Assembly (NCBI RefSeq): GCF_945859685.1 | Contig: NC_079148.1 | Location: 26,795,946-26,859,945, forward strand | Source of the DNA: Eupeodes corollae | Lineage: Eukaryota > Arthropoda > Insecta > Diptera > Syrphidae | DNA length: 64,000 nucleotides | Direction of reading: 5' to 3' | Shown: piece by piece, positions 52,101 through 63,881 of the stretch | How positions within the stretch are numbered: position 1 is the first letter of the stretch | How the letters are laid out: each line of letters begins with the position of its first letter | Notes under the pieces: model-generated | Databases searched by the model: none | What the model saw: the letters and a program-made list of their open reading frames with translations, nothing else | Told to the model about the DNA's origin: nothing | Program-made: the position numbers and the translations under genes

Positions 52101-54025
52101 TCGAAGTCATAATCAGTAGACGAGTTTCAATTAAAAAAATAAAACCACGCACTCGTACTATAATTTTTATATCACACAATCGATTTGCAATATGTTCATA
52201 AATTGTATATTTGCATTTCACTCACGTCTGTAATAGTGGTGGAAAATGTATATTTTATTCATTTAACTTATTACAGATTATTATTTATTAATCACTTAAA
52301 ACTTTATTGGAGCGGAGAAAAAATTAAACAATTAAAAAAAAAACGGAAATATGTCAAATATTAATCGACCAATGTACAAAAGGATTTGATTGCATTTCAA
52401 TCCAATTTATACCTAAAGACAAAAAATATGTCACAAGTGATTTACGGCGAATTCAATAGTGTTGAAAATTTTATTTATTTTAACAGTTTGTTGGATTTTT
52501 AAATAAATTAAATATTTTTGTCTGCTTGTCTGATGAAATTATGTCGAATCACAAATAACAATAAATCAATGCGAATGGAAGTTAATTATTTTAAGAGGCT
52601 ACTACTCCCCCTAAATCCATTTGGGGTGAATTTTTTTTGTCAGATAAATAATAATAATACTTATTTCCATCAGCCTTGGTTGGTTTGATATCGAAAATAT
52701 CAGATAAACATTTTACGTGGTATTTATTCCCCTAATGATGTAATTATAAAAAAGAAGAAAAAAATAAAACAAAAACGGTATCATTGCGCTATTTCGTAAC
52801 GATTAAGCAGCCATTATCATTAAAAATGCTTGATAAAGCGTGACAACACAAAAAAAAAACAAAATCAACAGTCGAGTCAACACTTGGAGCTTGAAGCTTG
52901 TAGCTTTTAGATGTAGGTAGTAGCCATTTTCCTATTTGTTACTATTAAAATTATACCACACCTCAACACCCTCTCCCTCAAAACCTCCCCCCACACGCCC
53001 TACTCCTCCTCCCCCTCCTCCTACTCATAGACTATCAGCCTTCCTAGTCCAACGGAAAACGGAGGAAAGTTGAAGTGGCTCTATTTTGCTCTTATTTTTC
53101 GAAATGTAAATAGGGGAAGCTCTTATTCGAGCCTTACACTTAGGTACATATCTATACAAAGTCGTTAAAGGTAATTTGCCAGCTTAAATGGCGACGACGA
53201 AAACGACAACGACAACGTTGAAGTTGGTTCTTGCAAAATATAAGCTAATTTGAATGTACAATTTAAAGAAACAGTATTTACAGGAAAATGGAAGCATAAT
53301 GGAGCTATAATTGTAGAATAATTAAGTATAAGGGCATAATATTTTCTACTACTATAAAGGAAGTGCAATATGGCATTTGGAAGAGCCAAACATAAGGAGG
53401 GTTTCTGTCACTTTGTGTAAGTTTAAATAGCTTGTAATTTAAAGAGGTTTCGTGGGATGAAAGTGATAGAAGATTCGCAGTAGTAAAACAATTTTTAAAG
53501 CAAAAAGCTTTTAAGGACAAACATTGTTGTATTATTTAACAAATTCTAGGAAAGAAACAAAATGGATTTAAATTTACTATCCTAAGCAAGTTGGAAAATG
53601 TAAGCCTCTATGAATACAAAATAACAGTTTACGAGTAATTTTTCAGTGAAAATATAATTAATTTTGAATTGGTGGTGAAAACTTTCAGGAAACTTTTTCT
53701 CATGGTTAAAGCTTGGATAGGGAGTGTTTTTTCCTTATCTGAAAATACCGAAAGAAAATAATGCTCAAAATAATACCTTGAGATTTGCAACTTTATACAT
53801 ACATACGTATTTGGGGCTTTGATAAAATAGTTAAGGGGTTTTCCAATAGGAGTTTTATTTTAAAAAGGGCCTGCTCTTTAGACAGCTTTCACTTTGAAGT
53901 CTTCATGTTTTCCCATTTTCGGTTTGACAACACACTTGAATTTTTAATATTCACTGCAAAAATTGTGAATATTTCGGAGTGAAAATTCTTTAAAGTAATT
54001 TAATTTTTTTGGGATAGGTGATATT
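52101..54025. other. Upstream flank of rdgA
   Basis: No coding gene recognised. An ATG at 52110 overlaps the rdgA start in another frame (ends at a TAA at 52038-52036). A strongly C-rich tract lies at about 52966-53030 (CTCCTCCTCCCCCTCCTCCT; purine-rich GAGG on the gene strand), roughly 0.9 kb before the start codon. GACGACGAAAACGACAACG is at 53190. A promoter is probably in or beyond this stretch but I cannot place it. Confidence 0.45.
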
Positions 54026-54625
54026 TAGAAGCGAAACCATGTGCGTTGCTTGAGAACAGCTGGAGTATTATTTCTGTAGCCCGAAGTATTGGGAAAATTC
54101 CAGGCTTGTCGATTCTTCGACTGGAATTTGTCATACAACATTACAAAGACTTAAAGTTTAGCAAACAGAAGAACTTAAAGCAGCCAAGCACCAACAACGT
54201 TTAAGTCGTTAAAATTAATGATTCGAATTTTTATCGAAGGATCACCTTCAGTGATGAGGTCTATTTCTCTCCTAGAGGCCACATATTTGGGACTCGGAAA
54301 ATCCAAGAATGATTGTAAACGCCTCGATTCTCAAGATGTAGTGTTTGATATGGATTGTTTGGGCTTGAGTGTTAATAATTTTGTAAAACTGTATCAGTGA
54401 ATCGATTGTGCAAATTGTCAATGTTTTCTAATTTTGCATGAAAAATTTTCTGACCGGTTTATTTCTCGAAGGGGTAATCACAATTGGTCACCATGATCTT
54501 GTGATTAAACACCTCAAGGGTTTTTCCTTTGGGGCCAAGTGAAAGATAAGGTTCATACTAATGCTCCAACGAGAATATACAGCAGCAGTTTGGTGATGGT
54601 TTTTGGGCTGTTAATCGTATTCTAC
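54026..54625 (+). mobile_element. Mariner-like transposase remnant
   Basis: FYRRITFSDEVYFSPRGHIF (54231-54290) holds the first catalytic Asp; DRFISRRGNHNWSP, SCD-stop-TPQGFFLWGQV and KDKVHTNAPT (54452-54570) hold the region of the third. The middle with the second Asp is missing. More divergent than the copy at 50644. Confidence 0.7.
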
Positions 54626-55289
54626 CTTAACATAAAATTATTATTATCTATTATTGTTCTGTTTTTCATTTCCCTCAAAGATTGTTTGATGTTTACACAA
54701 CATTGTTAAATTTTTAACAAAAACGTAATTGGAATTCCAGTTCTGTTGTAAATACGGAATACGAATTTCGTCTTGAAATCGGTCGTACCATGCAAAAAAT
54801 TTTGCAAACCCTAAAGCTCCAAGCTGACAAAAAACTATACTCAATGGTCGCATGGATTTGTCAAAAATTTCTTTAGAGCTAAATGTTTTATAGTTGTTTG
54901 AAATTTTCCATCTTAAGGTTACTACAGCTGTCAATTCAAACCTTTAAAGATACTAACGAAAATCATAGCTTTCGCAGTTTCTGTCTGATTTTAACTTCAA
55001 GATAACTTTTTTACATGAGATTTTCGAGGTCTACGAAAGTCTTAAAGTACTAAATTTAAATTAAGTTATAAAGTTTATCGTATCCATATTTAGTAATAGT
55101 GTAGTTTTAAATTGCAAAGGTCAAAAAATAACAGCTTCAAAATTGACAGCGGTTCAAAAAACAGGCTGCTAAAAATGAAACCTATTGATGAAAACCTATT
55201 CCTTAAAATAATCGCCAAATAATGGATACAATTTCTCACGTTCATAAAACAAAAAGCTACTTTTTTATATAATGTATATGTAAAAAAAT
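54626..55289. other. Stretch without recognisable feature
   Basis: A 96-codon minus frame at 54934-54644 has no known motif. No repeat recognised. Confidence 0.45.
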
Positions 55290-56897
55290 ACCTTAGTCGT
55301 GAAGCACCGGCAAGCCTCGGATACGAACGGATTCACTGTTGACAACACATGCATTCGAAATAAGGACAACGAACTTCGGATTTGTACGTGGAATGTTAAC
55401 GCCCTTAACAGACCACGTGCAGCCGAACAATATGCGGAAGCCCTAAAGTGCTGCAAGGCAGATATTACCGCCATCCAAGAAGTGCGAAGGATTGGACCCG
55501 CAAACGGGGAGACGTTCTGGTAGTTACTACGCAGTTCACACATCTCAATATCCACAAGGGGACTTGGAAATCTACTAATCAATCAACTTGCAACCAAATT
55601 CTTCTCCATTATACAGGATGCCCGAACATTCCGAGGGACAAAAATTGACTCGGACCACTACCTCCTTGCATAGGGTAGTAGAACCGCAGTCTATTTTGAG
55701 AATATGGAAAGACCACTTCTGCAAATTATATAACGGCGATGACGAACCGAATTCCGCTGTAAGAGAGGTAGAAGCACTCAACCAAGGCTACGCAGATAAA
55801 AATTTCTGCCTACCCTTCCTCGATAAAGTGAAGATAGCTATATCTAAACTGAAGTATGGTCGGAAGAAAGCGTGCCCGATGAGTGGAATCTGAGCATTGT
55901 GTGCCCGATCCTGAAAAAAAGGAGACCCTATAAACTGCACCAACTATAGAGGAATCAGTCTACTTAACATCGCCTATAAAATCTTCTCTGCCGTAATATG
56001 TGAACGTCTAAAGCCCATCGTCAACAACCTGATTGGTCCTTATCAGTGTGGCTTCAGACCAGGAAAGTCCACTATCGACAAAATATTCACACTACGGCAG
56101 ATCTTGGAAAAAACCCAGGAACTTCAAATCGATACCCGCACCATCTCTTTATCGATTTTAAAGCCGCGTGTGACAGCATCCATAGGGAAGAGCTCTACAG
56201 AGCAATGTCTAGTTTTGGCATCCCTGTGGAACTTATCCGTTTGGGCAGAATGACGATGGAGAATGGACGCTGCTCTATCAAGGTCTGAAAAGATCTTACC
56301 GATGCATTTGATGTCAAAAAAGGTTTTAGACAAGGCGATGCACTTCTTCAACATCGTTCTGGAAAGAATTGTGCAAAACTCAACCGTCAACACTAGAGGC
56401 ACAATCTTCCAAAGATCCATCCAATTACTCGGATACGCAGATGATATTGACATAATTGGAAGATCAAAGCGTGATGTCAGTGGAGCGTTTTTGAGCATTG
56501 CGACGGAAGCGAAGAAGATGGGTTTAGTGGTCAATGAGGGCAAGACCAAGTATATGCTGTTATCAAAAAAGGACACTGAACGACGACGTATTGGACAAAA
56601 CGTCACCATGGACAGCTATAACTCTGAGGTAGTTAAGGACTTTGTCCACCTAGGCACCGCTATTAATGGAGACAACAACACCAGCGCTGAAATCAAACGA
56701 AGAATAACTCTTGCAAATCGCTGCTTCTTTGGACTTAGAAGGCAATTGAGAAATAAAGTCCTCTCTCGAGCATCTAAAATCATCATCAATAAGGCACTCA
56801 TCATCCCGTACTTCATTTATGGCGCTGGGGCCTGGACCCTGTCAAAGAAAGATAAGAGCGTCTTAGGATGCTTCGAGAGAAAAATTCTTCAAATATG
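55290..56897 (+). mobile_element. RTE-like non-LTR retrotransposon, copy C, catalytic box intact
   Basis: Contains the endonuclease N-terminus ELRICTWNVNALNRPRAAE and ADITAIQEVRRIGP (55368-55495), with the Asn and Glu of the AP-endonuclease fold. A deletion then leads to KLYNGDDEPNSAVREV (55717), LSIVCPILKK, GISLLNIAYKIFSAVICE, GFRPGKSTIDKIFTLRQIL and LFIDFKAACDSIHREEL in shifting frames. A 211-codon open frame (56263-56898) has LLGYADDIDIIGRSKRD (56426), KMGLVVNEGKTKYMLLS, KDFVHLGTAINGDNNTS and IKRRITLANRCFFGLRRQL. It ends at CFERKILQI where the next element begins. Confidence 0.88.
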
Positions 56898-56899
56898 AA

Positions 56900-57562
56900 A
56901 AGCTGAGAGTGTGTCAGCGAAACCATGTATTAGATTAGAAGTAGCAGACAAGAGATCATTTATAAAAATGAGGAAAAGGGTCGGAGACAAAACGGAGCCC
57001 TGGGGCACACCAGCTTTAATATTATGGGTTTCAGACTTGAAACAACTTGTATTGAACGGTTTAAAAAAAAATTTCTACTCCAACGAAGAAGAGATACCAA
57101 AAGCACGCATTTTCGATTAAAGAGCAGGATGCCAGACTTACTCAAATGCTTTGGACATATCAAGTGCTATAATCTTACTTTCTACAAAATGATGTAAAGA
57201 TTTGTTCCACTGCTCGGTGAGATGAACCATGAGATCACCATTGGACCTATTGCTACTAAAGTTGATTGCCGGTCATTAAGAAGCTTCCGTTCTTCAAGAT
57301 ATTTTTTAAGCTGATAATTAATCAGCGTTTCCATGACCTTGGCAAGAAGGGACATTAGTGTTATTGGTCGATAATTTGTTGGAGAGAATGTAGTTTTGCA
57401 ACTACTTGGAACGAGCCCAGAAGAATAGGATAGATGGAAAAGCTTACGCAGTGGTTTTGCTAGCGTGGAAAAACGCCTCTTCAGAATAATAGTAGGGATA
57501 CCATCAGGTCCAGCGGATTTATAAATGTTGATATATTTAAGGACTCTCACCACAGTTCGAGT
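56900..57562 (-). mobile_element. CR1/Jockey-like non-LTR fragment
   Basis: Minus strand: VRVLKYINIYKSAGPDGIPT (57550), LAKPLRKLFHLSYSSGLVPS, TNYRPITLMSLLAKVMETLI (57380-57320), then after deletion GVPQGSVLSPTLFLIFINDL (57010-56950). The catalytic YADD is degenerate (GFADTLSAFH). Same family as 19610-19990. It abuts the RTE copy on its left. Confidence 0.78.
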
Positions 57563-59854
57563 ACCAAAAAAAGATTGGTCGCATATAATCTTTCACACGT
57601 TCAAGAACTGGGGGAGCCATGACACTATCTGGCAAGGTGGTAGTTATCATTTATCAAAATACAAGTTTTTCAGTCGTCAGTCAAAGCTGTCAATCATGAA
57701 TAATTTATACTTATCCAAGATTTTGGCTTCTTATTTGTTTTTAATAATGTAATAAAATATGAAGTATCCAATAAAAAATAATACAAATAAAATGAAAAAA
57801 ATCAAAATTAAATAATCCTTAAAAGATGGAGAAATCCTAAATTCCAAAGAAGGAAATTTACATATAGTAGCTACGTTTTTAAGTAAATTAAACCTTTATT
57901 CCTATATGTGTGTGGCTTGAGAAACTTTTTGACAAACTTGTATAGTAAAATTAAAGTGCATTTCAATGCTGTCACTTATTCACACATTCGTGTTTATGTA
58001 GTTTTCGTATAGTTGTATTCATTGAGAATTTCAAAACTGCATTGCTTGCCATATCCCTTACAAAATGTTATTCCAGCTCATTAAGCAAATTGAATTTTAC
58101 GAGGCAAACAGCGAGAATTACGTTGTTAATGAATTCTCTACCTCAAACCTGACAGTCCCCATCCCTCCTCCTCCTCCACTCTCACCGTCCACCTTCTCTT
58201 CTAGATCTCTACAGAAGCCCCAACCCTATAAGGAGTGCTTTTCTAATTAAAGTCAAATAGTACTAAATAACGGTGTAGTTAAGTGTAGGTTGTAAGCCAA
58301 ACCAAGAACACACTACAATTCTTCGTGGAAATCCTTTTGAATATAGATGTGTACTAAACATACCCAGTTATATGTAAGTACGTTTCCACTTCCACGTCTG
58401 ATCCTGAGTCTTAACGAGTTGTTGTCAACAGCACTATAATACTGATGCGTGTGTATGGCATGGCGGTATAGCGGTACCGTTAGCAGTTAGGGTTTCCTCA
58501 AGAGTTTCCACATGCTCTTGTTCCTTGTACGTTCTTCCTTCGGCTACGCTGCGATGCCGATGCCTAAACCTTCCTTATTTCATTTCTTCTTCGACTGCGC
58601 ATATTGTATTGAGTACGTGATGCAAATATTTAGATCTCATTAAAGCAAAATAGGAGTTCCGTGGTTGCAACCACCTTCGCCAGTTTTAGCATCAACATCA
58701 GCATCACCATCAGCATCACGATTTCACGGGTACAAAACCACAGCACGGTGATACTGACAGGGCGGATGATTCTCTTAATCCTCACAGCAAGTCAGCAAGT
58801 GTACTCGTGTATGGCGTGTGGATGGGGCTTTAGGTGTGGCGCGAAATTGAAATGTCAAAGAATTAGAAAACTCACTCATCAGCGTAATATACACAGATAT
58901 AGAATACCTATAGGGCTTTGGGACTTGGAGCTGCTTGGAAGCAAAAAACAAGGTTAAGCTGAATTTAAGAAAACTCGCGCTAGAAAAACAAACATAAGAC
59001 CGTTCACCTGATGATGGATTATATATGTATGCTACGCTAAGACGTTTTTAGTGTTACGATACTTAAGAGGGTTGTTCACCTTGTTGTTAGGTTGTTAGAA
59101 GATTTAATGACTGATATCTGTATCAGTTACTTTATATTTGTTTTATTGCTTTGAGATCCTTTAAGGTTTTGATTGAGATACCTATTTTGATGCTAGTCTC
59201 CTTTTTGTCTATTATTTGAATATGTTAATGCCAAAATTAGATTCACACGTGACGTCAATATATTTAAGAAAACAACAGAATTGGTTAATGCGTTCTTATA
59301 GAATTTTCCAATAAATTGTACTAGATCTGTTTATTTCTATTTCGAAAATGATATGAATATTAAGTGAATTTGTATTGTTGTTTTTACTTTTCCTCCTTCA
59401 AGACTCTTGGAAAATATAGTATACTCGTATATGAGTTAAGTGTATAATCAGAAAATTCTTTCACGTATTTTCTATAGAGACACAATTCATTAAGTATTTT
59501 TGTATATTTATTTAGACTTGTGGGATATGAAGTAAGGAAAGAATGCCCATGACCAACTATTTGTTGGAAATAAATTGCTGTGTTAAGAAGTTTTATCTTT
59601 TTATTTATTATTTTACTTTTAATGTTCTTTTAATTTATTGGAAAATTCTTGGGAAATGATAAATTTTATAGAATTTATTGTTGACCAAATAGAATATTAA
59701 TAGAATCTGAATATGACTTTTACTAAGGGAAAACAAGATGTCTCGATAACGGACTTAAAATTCTTTTTTTCAAGGAAGGGATGCACTTTTGACAAAGGGC
59801 AGAAAAATACATCAATAATTATAAACAGCTTTGGCCGAACTTATATTTGGGCGA
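57563..59854. other. 2.3-kb stretch without recognisable gene
   Basis: Frames at 58065-58250 (with PPPPPLSPS) and 58661-58957 show no family. The latter begins in a CATCAGCATCACCATCAGCA repeat near 58690. A CTCCTCCTCCTCCA tract lies at 58165. GC is somewhat above the intron average at 58380-58860, so an unrecognised regulatory or untranslated region is possible. Confidence 0.4.
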
Positions 59855-60450
59855 AATTTTAAGTGTCAATTGTGAAGTTTTCAACACAACGATTCAACGC
59901 AGGTTATCGAACGAGACTGCTAAAATATATATGCGCCCATATAAAGCTTGCATCAAATGTCAAACGAGAATGCTACTAACTTGCTGTTTTATCAACATCA
60001 TTTTACCAAATTGATTCTTCAAGACGCATTCTTCATGGAGGAATTTAATTAATGATGAGTTATCTGAGAACATAATATTGGATGAGTTGTGGAGATCTGG
60101 GAACCTGGCGCTTAAGATGAAGATGCAAAGAAGTAATCAGAATTTGAATCCGGCTCGAAGGACCAATTTTTTTATGGCTGAGAAGCTTTATATTTATTTA
60201 ATGTGCATTATTTTAGAAATGAATCTAAATAAAAAAAAATAAAAAGAACCAACAAGTTTACTTTGAAACACACTTTTATTTCACTTGTTGATGATGGACT
60301 AATGACAATTTGGAAAGACGTTTGTATTGATATTTTTTCGTTTGTCATTTTATGGAAGTTTTATATGGGCACATATAGATTTTAGAAGACGCGTTCGATG
60401 ACCTGCTTTGATTCGATAAATGTGTTTAACACTTAGTGAAATGTCAATGA
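59855..60450. mobile_element. Non-autonomous element with long terminal inverted repeats
   Basis: Left arm includes GCAGGTTATCGAACGAGACT and ATGCGCCCATATAAAGC, then ATGTCAAACGAGAAT (59900-59975). The right arm reversed reads GCAGGTCATCGAACGCGTCT, ATGTGCCCATATAAAAC, ATGACAAACGAAAAA (60412-60337). Arms are about 100-120 bp with moderate divergence. No transposase between them. Target duplication not clear, so the superfamily is open. Confidence 0.65.
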
Positions 60451-60641
60451 AAAATATGCTTAACATAATTTTAAAAATTTCTTGACTTTAAGTTGATTAT
60501 TTCTCTGGTATGTTTCAAGAGTAAATGATTTATGAGGATAAAAAATGTGTTCCAAGAAGGAATTGAATTTTTCAAAGGTTATAATCACATAGTTTTTAAA
60601 AAATTATTGGGAACACAAAATGGCTACATATGTGAAATAAA

Positions 60642-60787
60642 TGAAGACTGTTATGCTGGAGGTCTTCAGTTCAATCTCTGCCGTGCCACCTAAAGTTTTT
60701 TTTTACGGTTATTGGCTGTTACACGGAATTCTTGCCATGAAAAGTGATTTCTCAAATTAGCCGTTCAGTTTCGGCATAAAAACGGTC
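60642..60787 (+). mobile_element. SINE head and body, plus orientation (duplicated block, copy 1)
   Basis: GACTGTTATGCTGGAGGTCT, TCAGTTCAATCTCTGCCGTG (degenerate B box) and CCACCTAAAG, then the body to TTCGGCATAAAAACGG. The 3' end is deleted at the junction with the next, inverted SINE. Confidence 0.7.
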
Positions 60788-61043
60788 TTTTGTGAACTAG
60801 GGCCTAGTGACTTAAAACTCTCAACCATTCCTGGGTGAGAGTGCTGTTGTCAGGGATGTAGGGGACCTACATTTTATATGCCTAATTGGAACGGCTAATT
60901 TGAGAAGGCATATGAATTTCTCTCGGAGTATTTGTCAATTAGTCACAAGAGGCAGTACCCGTGAAAAATGGCACAGGCAGGGATTGATCTCACGACCTTT
61001 GGCATGACAGTCCAACACACTAACCATTATGCTACGGGTACTG
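60788..61043 (-). mobile_element. Full-length SINE, minus orientation (duplicated block, copy 1)
   Basis: From ACTAGGGCCTAGTGAC to the head at 61043. In sense the head reads AGTACCCGTAGCATAATGG, TTAGTGTGTTGGACTG (A box) and GTCGTGAGATCAATCCC (B-box region). Tail-to-tail with the preceding SINE, forming an inverted pair. Confidence 0.78.
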
Positions 61044-61289
61044 CAATCTCAAAGTTACAATATTTTACCTGAAGACTTGAAATTTTACATTCATTAAAAA
61101 CCTTGATCTGTTAATAATCGAGAATTAAACACGAATATTTTTAGAGAATTTATAGCTTAAGTCAAGACTAGCATTCCATTAGTTCGATAAGTAGAACAAA
61201 AAGTATACAGGGAGAGTTATGTTGCGCTTTTTAAATCATAAGCTATTTTGACACTGACATCAACTGAGTCTACAGAAAATATAAGCCTG

Positions 61290-61640
61290 ATGCGGATTGT
61301 GGTATTTTTGGACCATTTTTCTTAAAAAAAAGAACACACACAATTTCACTGGAATTGAAATTTGGTGCATTCAGGGTGATTCGATATGCCACATTTGATC
61401 CTTTGCACCAAATTCTCAAATCATTTTATAAGTATTTTTGGCGATGTCAATTGGCAACCTCGGAGCTGCGATTTAACTCTTTAGGACTTTTATCGTGTGA
61501 TAAAGCATCGATGTTATTCTAAAATTCTGGAAACGGTTCAAGTTGAGCTTAGAGTTTAAAACCATCAACAAGGTTATGGAAAATTAAAGTGAAAGCTGCG
61601 AAGCCAATCGTGACTTAAAAAATGTTCTGTTCCATAGCTA
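61290..61640 (+). mobile_element. Mariner-like remnant (duplicated block, copy 1)
   Basis: GIFGPFFLKK-like sequence at 61300-61330 and DVNWQPRSCDLTPLD (61444-61485), the region of the third catalytic Asp, are recognisable; all else is decayed. Confidence 0.6.
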
Positions 61641-61699
61641 ATGGAAATATTGAGACACTTTTAGACCCTAAGTGAAATTATTTCGATATTTATATATAA

Positions 61700-63002
61700 A
61701 TTTAATTACTTAACGGCGATGACGCATCGAAATCCGCTGTAAAGGAGATAGCACCATTTAACTTAGGCGATGCAGACAACAACTCCACTTACCGACCTCG
61801 ACGAAATGAAGATATCTATATCGAAAAACTGAAGTCCCACAAAGCTGACGTAGGTGAAAACAACGCTGCGAATTATTCAAAGCAGCAGGCGTTGACTTGG
61901 GAAGGAGTATGCACCAACTCATCTGCAAAATATGGTCAGAAGAAAGCATGCCCCAAACTCAAAAAAAGAGACCCTCTGAATTGCACCAACTACAAAGACA
62001 TCAGGCTTTTGAACATCACATATCAGATCCTTTCTGCCGTATTATGTGAAAGTATTAGGCTGTAAGTCAAGAACATGCCAGGTCCATTTCAGTGTGGATT
62101 TACCCCAAGAAAGTCCACCATTGACCAAATATTCACATGACGGCAGATCTTGAAAAAAACAGGAATTTCAAATCGATACCATATCTTTAAGGATTTTAAA
62201 GTCGCGTATGACAGCATAGGGAAGATCTTTACAAAGCAATGTTAAGCTTTGGCATCCCTGTCAAACTTGGTGAATGCACGCTGCTCTATCAAGTTCAAGA
62301 TCTCGCCAATGCTTTTGATGCCAAAAAATGTTTTAAAACATGGCGATACACTGTCATGCAACTTCTTCAACATTCTTCTGGAAAGAATTGTGCAAAACTC
62401 AATCGTCAACATTAGCGGCACAATCTTCCAAAAGTCCAAACAATTACTGGGATAGGCCGATCATATTGACTTTTTTGGAAGATCATTGAACGGCGACGTC
62501 TAGGACAGAACGTCACCATGGACAACTATAACATTTAGTTGGTTAAGAACTTTATCTTTCTAGACACCGCTATAAATTCAGACAACGACACAATCACTGA
62601 AATCAGATGAAAAACAAGTCTTGGAAATCGCTGCTTCTTTGGACTTAGTTGTCAATTGAGTAATAAAATCTACCATCGCGCAGCTAAAGTCACCCTCTAT
62701 AAGACGCTCGACATCCCGGTCCTCATTTATGGCGCTGAGGACTGGACCCTGTCACGGAAAGATAAGAGCGTCTTAGGATGCTTCGAGAGATGGAGAAAGG
62801 AGGAGAAGATATAAAGATGAACTGGTACGGCGACACTGACCTAGTTAAAAGCATAAAAGTTCAACGGGGCAGTAGAGGAAGACCTCGACACAAATGGCAC
62901 ACGCAGTTGGGAGAGGATCTAAGACAGCTATCTAGGGATCAAGCTGGCTGGAGACGCATGTTGGTTGAGGCCCAGGTCCGTCCCAGATTGAAGATTGAAG
63001 AT
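61700..63002 (+). mobile_element. RTE-like non-LTR retrotransposon, copy D, heavily decayed
   Basis: NGDDASKSAVKEI (61713), MPQTQKKRPSELHQL-type shifted frame, FNILLERIVQNSIVNISGTI (62363), and a catalytic box changed to stop-ADH (62453-62464). The C-terminus is at 62720-62990 (LIYGAEDWTLSRKDKSVLGC, FERW, then GSRGRPRHKWHTQLGEDLRQ). It ends in GATTGAAGATTGAAGA, a short repeat at 62987-63007 that runs into the SINE of the second duplicated block. Confidence 0.8.
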
Positions 63003-63240
63003 TGAAGACTGTTATGCTGGGGGTCTTCAGTTCAATCTCTGCCGTGCCACCTAAAGTTTTTTTTACGGTTATTGGCTGTTACAAGGAATTCTTGCCATGA
63101 AAAGTGATTTCTCAAATTAGCCGTTCAGTTTCGGCATAAAAACTGTAGGTTCCCTCCATTCCTGACATTACGTGAAGAAAACGATAAGTTGAGAGTTTCT
63201 AAGTCTTTTTGTTTCCTAATTTATTTATTTAGTTGATGAT
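63003..63240 (+). mobile_element. SINE, plus orientation (duplicated block, copy 2)
   Basis: Same start as 60642 (TGAAGACTGTTATGCTGG) but retains the 3' part, including CCTAATTTATTTATTTAG. The segment between CCATTCCTGAC and GTTGAGAG is altered. Confidence 0.72.
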
Positions 63241-63282
63241 TTCAGGATTTTAACTACTACAATCTCAAATAATTAAAATTAG

Positions 63283-63462
63283 GCGAGAACTAGGGCCTAG
63301 AGACTTAAAACTCTCAACCATTCCTGGGTGGGAGTACTGTTGTCAGGGATGTAGGGGACCTACATTTTATATGCCAAATTGGAACGGCATATAAAATGGC
63401 ACAGGCAATGATTGAACTCAACAACTTTGGCATGACACTTACCATTATGCCACGGGTACTAC
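63283..63462 (-). mobile_element. SINE, minus orientation, centre deleted (duplicated block, copy 2)
   Basis: GAACTAGGGCCTAGAGAC to GCCACGGGTACTACAA, the counterpart of 60788-61043, but missing the central body and part of the A box. Confidence 0.72.
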
Positions 63463-63881
63463 AATCTCAAAGTAACAATGTTTTACCTGAAGACTTGAAA
63501 TTTTACATTCATTAAAAGCCTTGATCTGTTAATAATCGAGAGTTAGACGAGAATATTTGTATAGAATTTATAGCTTAAGTCAAGACTAGCATTCCATTAG
63601 TTCGATAAGTAGAACAAAAAGTATACAGATAGAGTTATGTTGCGCTTTTTTAATCATAAGCTATTTTGACACTGACAGTTATTTTCTGCTCAAAAAAGTC
63701 TATATCAACTAAGTCTACGGAAAATAAAAGTTTGGTATGGATTGTGGTATTATTGGACCATTTTTCTTTAAAAAAAACACACACACACAATTTCACTGGA
63801 ATTGAAAATTGGTGCATGCAGGGTGATGCGATGTGCCACATTTGATCCTTTGCACCAAAGTCTCAAATCATTTTATAAGTA
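63463..63881. repeat. Second copy of the duplicated block, right part
   Basis: Near-identical to 61044-61434 (for example GTCAAGACTAGCATTCCATT, GTTCGATAAGTAGAACAAAA). It contains the same mariner scrap (ATTGGACCATTTTTCTT), and ends at the TA where the next mariner starts. Confidence 0.8.

Noticed and set aside
58065..58957. Possible small proline-rich and Cys-containing genes upstream of rdgA
   Set aside because: No recognisable domain, the second starts in a CAGCATCAC repeat, and no splice or context support.
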